Shown here: one piece after another, positions 60,179 to 64,000 of the stretch | Numbering within the stretch: position 1 is the stretch's first letter | Layout of the letters: each line of letters starts with the position of its first letter | Assembly: GCA_028768525.1 (NCBI GenBank) | Contig: CP054837.1 | Coordinates: 186,001 to 250,000, forward strand | Direction: 5' to 3' | DNA: 64,000 bases | Source of the DNA: Desulfobacter sp. | GTDB lineage: Bacteria; Desulfobacterota; Desulfobacteria; Desulfobacterales; Desulfobacteraceae | Notes under the pieces: generated by a model | What the model was told of the DNA's origin: nothing | The model's database searches: none | Seen by the model: only the letters and a program-made list of their open reading frames with translations | Translations under genes and position numbers: made by a program

Positions 60179-61606
60179 ATGAACATGGGAAATAGATTAC
60201 AGCCCCTTACCAGAGAACAGATCCATATTATCCACAATGCGGCCATGCGCATCCTCAACCAGACCGGGGTGGCCTTTAAATTGCCTGAGGCCATAGAAAT
60301 TTTCAAAGCACACGGCTTCAACACCGATGGGGACAAGGTTTACTTTGAAGAGTCCCAGGTACTCAAGGCCCTTGAAACCGTGCCCCGCGAGTTCACCATC
60401 ATGGCCCGCAACCCTGAAAAATCAGTGCGCCTCGGCGGGGACCACTTTGCATTCGGCCCGGCCTGGGCCGCCCCCTTTGTCATAGATGCAGACGGCACCC
60501 GCCGCAATGCATCCCTTGGGGATCAGGAAAATATGTGCCGGCTGGTCCAGACTTCAGAATATGTGGATTTTGCCGCCGGCTCAATGGCTGTTCCTGCTGA
60601 ATTTCCTCCCAAAGAGGCCGCCACCCGCATGCTTCATGCCGCCATCACCATGACGGACATGCCTTTGATCTCAAATCCCTGTGCCAAGGAAAACGGCCGG
60701 GAGATCGCTGAAATGGCGCACATCGTCTGGGGTAAAAAGGCCGCCGACCTGGAGCATCCTGTTTCCATCGTATCGGTGAACCCCCTCTCCCCCCTCTCCT
60801 ATGCCGATGATACCCTGGAAGGGCTAATTGAGTTTGCCCGCAACGGCCAGGCCCTGCTCATTTCCTCCATGGTACTGGCCGGCATTACCGGCCCCATCGA
60901 CATTGCCGGCACTGCGGCCCAGGAAATGGCCGAATGCCTGGCCGGTATCACCCTGGCCCAGCTGATTACCCCCGGCGTCCCCTGTGTCTGCGGCGGTACA
61001 TCCTGCGCCTCTGACATGCGCACCGGCGGCGTCAGCCTGGGCGGCCCCGAATCCCTGCAGCTTACTGCCATCGCCGCCCAGATGGCCGAACACTACGGTC
61101 TGCCCTGCCGCTACGGAGGCAACCTGACCGACTCATACGCCATCAACGCCCAGGCCGGGTTCGAGTCCGCCCTGCTCATGGCCGCCCCGGTGATCGCCGG
61201 CGCCCACTTCATCCACCAGGCCTGCGGCATCCTGGGGGCCTACGCCGCTGTCAGCCTTGAAAAATTTGTCATCGACGAAGAGGTCTGCGGCATGATCAAA
61301 CGCGCAGTAGCCCCCCTGGATATCTCCGAGGAAAGCATTAACACGGACCTGATCAAACGGGTGGGCCCCTCTGGCTCCTATATGATGCAGCCTGAAACCG
61401 CAATGAAATGCAGGACGGCCTTTTTCCCGGCCCGGCTGACCTGCAGAAGCACCTACGATGACTGGGTGGCCAAAAACAACGGCGATATGGTCGCCCGGGC
61501 CGCAGAGTACGTAAAAAAGAGGATTGAATCTTATGAGAAACCCGAGATTGATCCGGGGGTTGAAAAAGATCTCAATGCCTATGTGGATAAAAAAACAAAT
61601 AATTAA
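60179..61606 (+). CDS. MttB-family (non-pyrrolysine) methyltransferase, probably betaine:corrinoid
   Basis: This 475-residue protein has the trimethylamine methyltransferase TIM-barrel fold (MRILNQTGVAFKLPEAIEIF, VPCVCGGTSCASDMRTGGVS, GGNLTDSYAINAQAGFE). It has no in-frame TAG, so it belongs to the non-pyrrolysine branch that includes glycine betaine methyltransferase MtgB and related enzymes, which transfer a methyl group to a corrinoid protein. The next gene is a BCCT transporter, which supports a betaine or similar quaternary amine as substrate. No corrinoid protein gene is in view. Start ATG 60179 or 60185. Confidence 0.87.
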   Translation: MNMGNRLQPLTREQIHIIHNAAMRILNQTGVAFKLPEAIEIFKAHGFNTDGDKVYFEESQVLKALETVPREFTIMARNPEKSVRLGGDHFAFGPAWAAPFVIDADGTRRNASLGDQENMCRLVQTSEYVDFAAGSMAVPAEFPPKEAATRMLHAAITMTDMPLISNPCAKENGREIAEMAHIVWGKKAADLEHPVSIVSVNPLSPLSYADDTLEGLIEFARNGQALLISSMVLAGITGPIDIAGTAAQEMAECLAGITLAQLITPGVPCVCGGTSCASDMRTGGVSLGGPESLQLTAIAAQMAEHYGLPCRYGGNLTDSYAINAQAGFESALLMAAPVIAGAHFIHQACGILGAYAAVSLEKFVIDEEVCGMIKRAVAPLDISEESINTDLIKRVGPSGSYMMQPETAMKCRTAFFPARLTCRSTYDDWVAKNNGDMVARAAEYVKKRIESYEKPEIDPGVEKDLNAYVDKKTNN

Positions 61607-61626
61607 CAGAAAGGGAAGGCAGAGAA

Positions 61627-63204
61627 ATGGCAACACAAACCAGCACTCAACCGAGCGTAATGTCCCCCCAAACCAGCAGCAGGACAGGGGTAATGGAAAA
61701 ATTTCTGGGTAAGACAGACCACCAGCTTTTCTGGATCACCCTTGTAATCTTCGGCCTCATCGTCGGGCTGGGGGTCGCAACCCCTGAAAAACTGGCCACC
61801 GCCCTCAAATCAGCACAATCATTCATTACCACCAACTTCACCTGGTATTATATGCTTTTTACCGCGGCCTGCCTCATCTTTTCCCTTTGGGCGGCAGTAG
61901 GCCCCTTTGCCCATATGAAGCTGGGCAAGGATGAGGACCAGCCCGAATTTTCCACCATGGCCTGGCTGGCCATGCTCTTTTCAGCCGGCATCGGCCTTGG
62001 TTTTATATTCTGGGGCATTGCGGAACCGCTGTACCATTATATGCAGACCCCCTACGGCGCTGAACCGGGTACAGCCGGAGCCGTGCCCGTGGCCCTTCAG
62101 ATCTCCTACCTGCACTGGGGATTCCACCCCTGGTCCCTGTATGCCGTGGGGGGCCTGGGCATCGCTTACTTTTCCTTCAGGCATGACCAGCCCATGACCA
62201 TTGCCACCTCCCTGTACGGCCTGCTGGGAGAAAAAACCGAAACCAGCATCTGGAGCAAGCTGACCAACCTGGTCACTGCATTTGCCACCATCGCCGGCAT
62301 CAGCACCGCCCTGGGCCTGGGCATCCTCTCCATTAAATTCGGCCTGACCCATATCACAGGCATTGAAATGACGCCGGGAATCACTGTGTTCGTACTCATT
62401 CTTTTCATGGCCGCCTATATTGCCTCTTCCGTGTCCGGACTGAAACGCGGCCTGAAATACATGAGTCTGATCAATCTCTGGCTGGCCTTTGCCGTCATCG
62501 CCTTTATTTTCTTTGCCGGCCCCACGCTTCAATTGCTGGACCTCTTCCCGGATTCTTTGGGCCATTATCTGTCCAACTTCATCACCATGACCTTCTGGAC
62601 CGATTCCATGAACCAGGCCTTTGACGGCAAATGGCTGGGATGGTGGACGGTCTTTTACTGGGCCTTCTGGATTGCCTGGGTCCCTTTTGTCGGCGGCTTC
62701 ATCGCCCGGATCTCCAAGGGCAGGACCGTCCGTGAATTCATCCTGTGGGTGGTACTCATTCCCTCAGTGGTCATGTTTGTCTGCTTTGACATCTTCGGTG
62801 GGGCGGCCATACTTGCAGAACGCTCAGGTACGGTTGAACTGTGGAAGGCCGTCCAGGCCGACATGGGTTCGGGAATTTTCACCCTGCTCTCTGCATACCC
62901 CATGGGATTTTTCGCCTCCATCATGATTTTCGTCAGCCTGATCATCTTTTTGATCACCTCCGCCGACTCTGCATCCTTTCTGGTTGCCATGCTCATGTCC
63001 AAGGGCGAACTGGAACCCAAAGCCGGTATGAAAATCGTTTGGGGATTCGTCCTGGGCACCCTGGCCATTATCCTGCTCCAGACCGACGGGCTGAAAGCCC
63101 TTCAGACCGCCTCCATCGTCTGTGCCCTCCCCTTCACGGTGGTCATGATCGCCATGATGTTCTCAATTGTCAAAGGATTTGGTAAGGACTTGAAAAAGAA
63201 TTAG
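61627..63204 (+). CDS. BCCT family transporter (betaine/carnitine/choline)
   Basis: This 525-residue membrane protein has about 12 helices and the BCCT signature, including the tryptophan-rich segment GWWTVFYWAFWIAWVPFVGG and ARISKGRTVREF. BCCT carriers import quaternary amines by sodium or proton symport or by exchange. It is 20 bp after the MttB-like gene and shares its sigma-54 promoter. It brings in the methyl donor and may act as a substrate/product exchanger. The short C-terminal tail gives no hint of osmotic control. Confidence 0.92.
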   Translation: MATQTSTQPSVMSPQTSSRTGVMEKFLGKTDHQLFWITLVIFGLIVGLGVATPEKLATALKSAQSFITTNFTWYYMLFTAACLIFSLWAAVGPFAHMKLGKDEDQPEFSTMAWLAMLFSAGIGLGFIFWGIAEPLYHYMQTPYGAEPGTAGAVPVALQISYLHWGFHPWSLYAVGGLGIAYFSFRHDQPMTIATSLYGLLGEKTETSIWSKLTNLVTAFATIAGISTALGLGILSIKFGLTHITGIEMTPGITVFVLILFMAAYIASSVSGLKRGLKYMSLINLWLAFAVIAFIFFAGPTLQLLDLFPDSLGHYLSNFITMTFWTDSMNQAFDGKWLGWWTVFYWAFWIAWVPFVGGFIARISKGRTVREFILWVVLIPSVVMFVCFDIFGGAAILAERSGTVELWKAVQADMGSGIFTLLSAYPMGFFASIMIFVSLIIFLITSADSASFLVAMLMSKGELEPKAGMKIVWGFVLGTLAIILLQTDGLKALQTASIVCALPFTVVMIAMMFSIVKGFGKDLKKN

Positions 63205-63229
63205 TCTGCGCCTTTTGATCCGCAGCGTT

Positions 63230-63270
63230 ACGGAATGCCGGGGTAAAAATCCGGCATTCCGTATTTTTTT
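63230..63270 (+). terminator. Intrinsic terminator after the BCCT gene
   Basis: ACGGAATGCCGG (63230-63241) pairs perfectly with CCGGCATTCCGT (63251-63262), with a 9-base loop and a T7 run (63264-63270). It lies 25 bp after the stop at 63204 and ends the methyltransferase operon. Confidence 0.9.
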
Positions 63271-63319
63271 CTGACAAGGTCCGGAGCCCCCGCCATGGTT
63301 CTTCCCGGGTGTCTTGTGC

Positions 63320-63976
63320 TTATTCTGACCCCATTTTCTTCTGCCCGTAGGTCTTGAACTTTTCAATCACGGTGTCCATCTCCTTTTCAGGCAAAATCAC
63401 CGGGCTGCCGACGCTTTTGGTCTGGTAATAGATTTGGGCCACAAATTCGATCTCCTCTGCAGCGGCAAAGGCGGCGTCAATGTTCGCCCCCAACGCCAGC
63501 AGGCCGTGGTTGGCAAGGAGCAGGGCATTGTATTCTCCGATGGTCTGTGTCACATTTTCGGCCAGTTCAGGGGTTCCGAATGTGGCATAGGGGGCGATGG
63601 GAACCTTTTTCCCGGCAAAGCCCACAAGGTAATGCACCGCAGGGATTTCCCAGCCCAGACAGGCCATGGTGGTGGCATAGGGTGAATGGGTGTGGACCAC
63701 AGCCCCGGCATCGGGCCGGCTGCGGTATACGGCCAGGTGAAATCCCAGTTCGCTGGTGGGGGTGCATTGGCCGTCCACTATGCTGCCTTCAAGATCGGTG
63801 AGCACCACATCCTCCGGCTTGAGGGCGGCATATTCAATGCCGCTGGGACTGACGGCCACGCGGCCCGAATCCCTGTCAATGATACTCAGATTACCTCCGG
63901 TCCCCGTGGTCAGGCCAGACGCAACCATTTTCCGCCCAAACCCTACAATCGCTTTTCTTTGCGCCTCCATCTCCAT
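63320..63976 (-). CDS. Class II aldolase (FucA/adducin family)
   Basis: This protein has 218 residues from the ATG at 63976. It has the zinc-dependent class II aldolase fold: GTGGNLSI in the phosphate loop, the catalytic Glu in SELGFH, metal-binding HTH in VVHTHSPYAT and a third His in ANHGLL. Members cleave L-fuculose 1-phosphate or related sugar phosphates. No other sugar genes are in view, so the substrate is open. I chose 63976 because GGAGG lies upstream; a Met at 63988 is possible. Confidence 0.85.
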   Translation of the reverse strand: MEMEAQRKAIVGFGRKMVASGLTTGTGGNLSIIDRDSGRVAVSPSGIEYAALKPEDVVLTDLEGSIVDGQCTPTSELGFHLAVYRSRPDAGAVVHTHSPYATTMACLGWEIPAVHYLVGFAGKKVPIAPYATFGTPELAENVTQTIGEYNALLLANHGLLALGANIDAAFAAAEEIEFVAQIYYQTKSVGSPVILPEKEMDTVIEKFKTYGQKKMGSE

Positions 63977-64000
63977 AAACGCCTCCATGGAATAATCATA

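Noticed and set aside
60179..61606. Pyrrolysine in the MttB-like protein
   Set aside because: The gene is open over 475 codons with no in-frame TAG, so it belongs to the non-Pyl branch.
1..64000. CRISPR arrays, rRNA, tRNA genes and replication origins
   Set aside because: I saw no regularly spaced repeat, no cloverleaf-like or rRNA-like sequence and no DnaA-box cluster while reading.

Overview
The window looks like a chromosome segment of a strictly anaerobic, probably completely oxidising sulfate reducer of the Desulfobacterales (Desulfobacterota). The evidence is a Tmc (type II tetrahaem cytochrome c3) membrane redox complex, a D-lactate/glycolate oxidation operon with a lactate permease, a MetF/MetV/MvhD/HdrA operon of Wood-Ljungdahl type, a non-pyrrolysine MttB-family methyltransferase with a BCCT transporter, at least three consensus-like sigma-54 promoters, and a very high density of two-component genes (6 response regulators, 2 receiver-kinase hybrids and 8 sensor kinases, one broken). 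I saw no rRNA, tRNA, CRISPR array or prophage. Species cannot be assigned from the sequence alone.

Layout. 1-9209 (minus): a long operon that reads RR - tmcD - tmcC - tmcB - tmcA - RR - haem-c-type sensor kinase - RR/kinase hybrid - unknown gene - universal stress protein (cut by the window edge), with a candidate sigma-54 promoter in front. 9355-11753: an IscU-like scaffold, an orphan solute-binding protein, a cupin under a near-ideal FNR class II promoter, and a MoaD/ThiS-like protein. 11877-16434 (minus): a lactate permease, FAD subunit, Fe-S subunit and tiny membrane protein operon closed by a strong terminator. 17078-21148 (plus): a hybrid kinase with a periplasmic ABC-type binding domain and an NtrC-type regulator, with a clear sigma-54 promoter and two matching 16-bp dyads upstream. 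21219-27338: homoserine kinase, threonine synthase, a split ThrE exporter, a small membrane protein, ArsC and an Hsp70-like protein. 27388-35245: an NtrC-type RR/kinase pair and a second signalling cluster that includes an ACT-like protein. 35313-41384: metF, metV, mvhD, hdrA and a second metF-like gene. 41734-50480: an unknown membrane protein, a CI/LexA-like repressor, kinases, YaeQ, RsgA and a 57-aa protein. 50874-54156: a rhodanese gene with an in-frame TGA followed by a possible bSECIS hairpin (selenoprotein candidate), translationally coupled to a hybrid kinase. 54219-59666: an NtrC-type RR and its partner kinase, split by an IS3-family (IS407-like) element. 60179-63204: the MttB-like/BCCT operon under a consensus sigma-54 promoter. 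The window ends with a class II aldolase.

How the parts fit. Lactate or glycolate oxidation, betaine-type methyl transfer and tetrahydrofolate C1 oxidation would supply reducing power. Tmc links the periplasmic cytochrome c3 pool to the membrane and cytoplasm, and HdrA/MvhD link the methylene-THF step to other carriers. Most operons sit next to their own sensor-kinase/sigma-54-activator genes. The clearest novel candidate is the Sec-containing rhodanese/kinase operon. The clearest recent event is the IS insertion that broke the kinase divergent from the MttB/BCCT operon.
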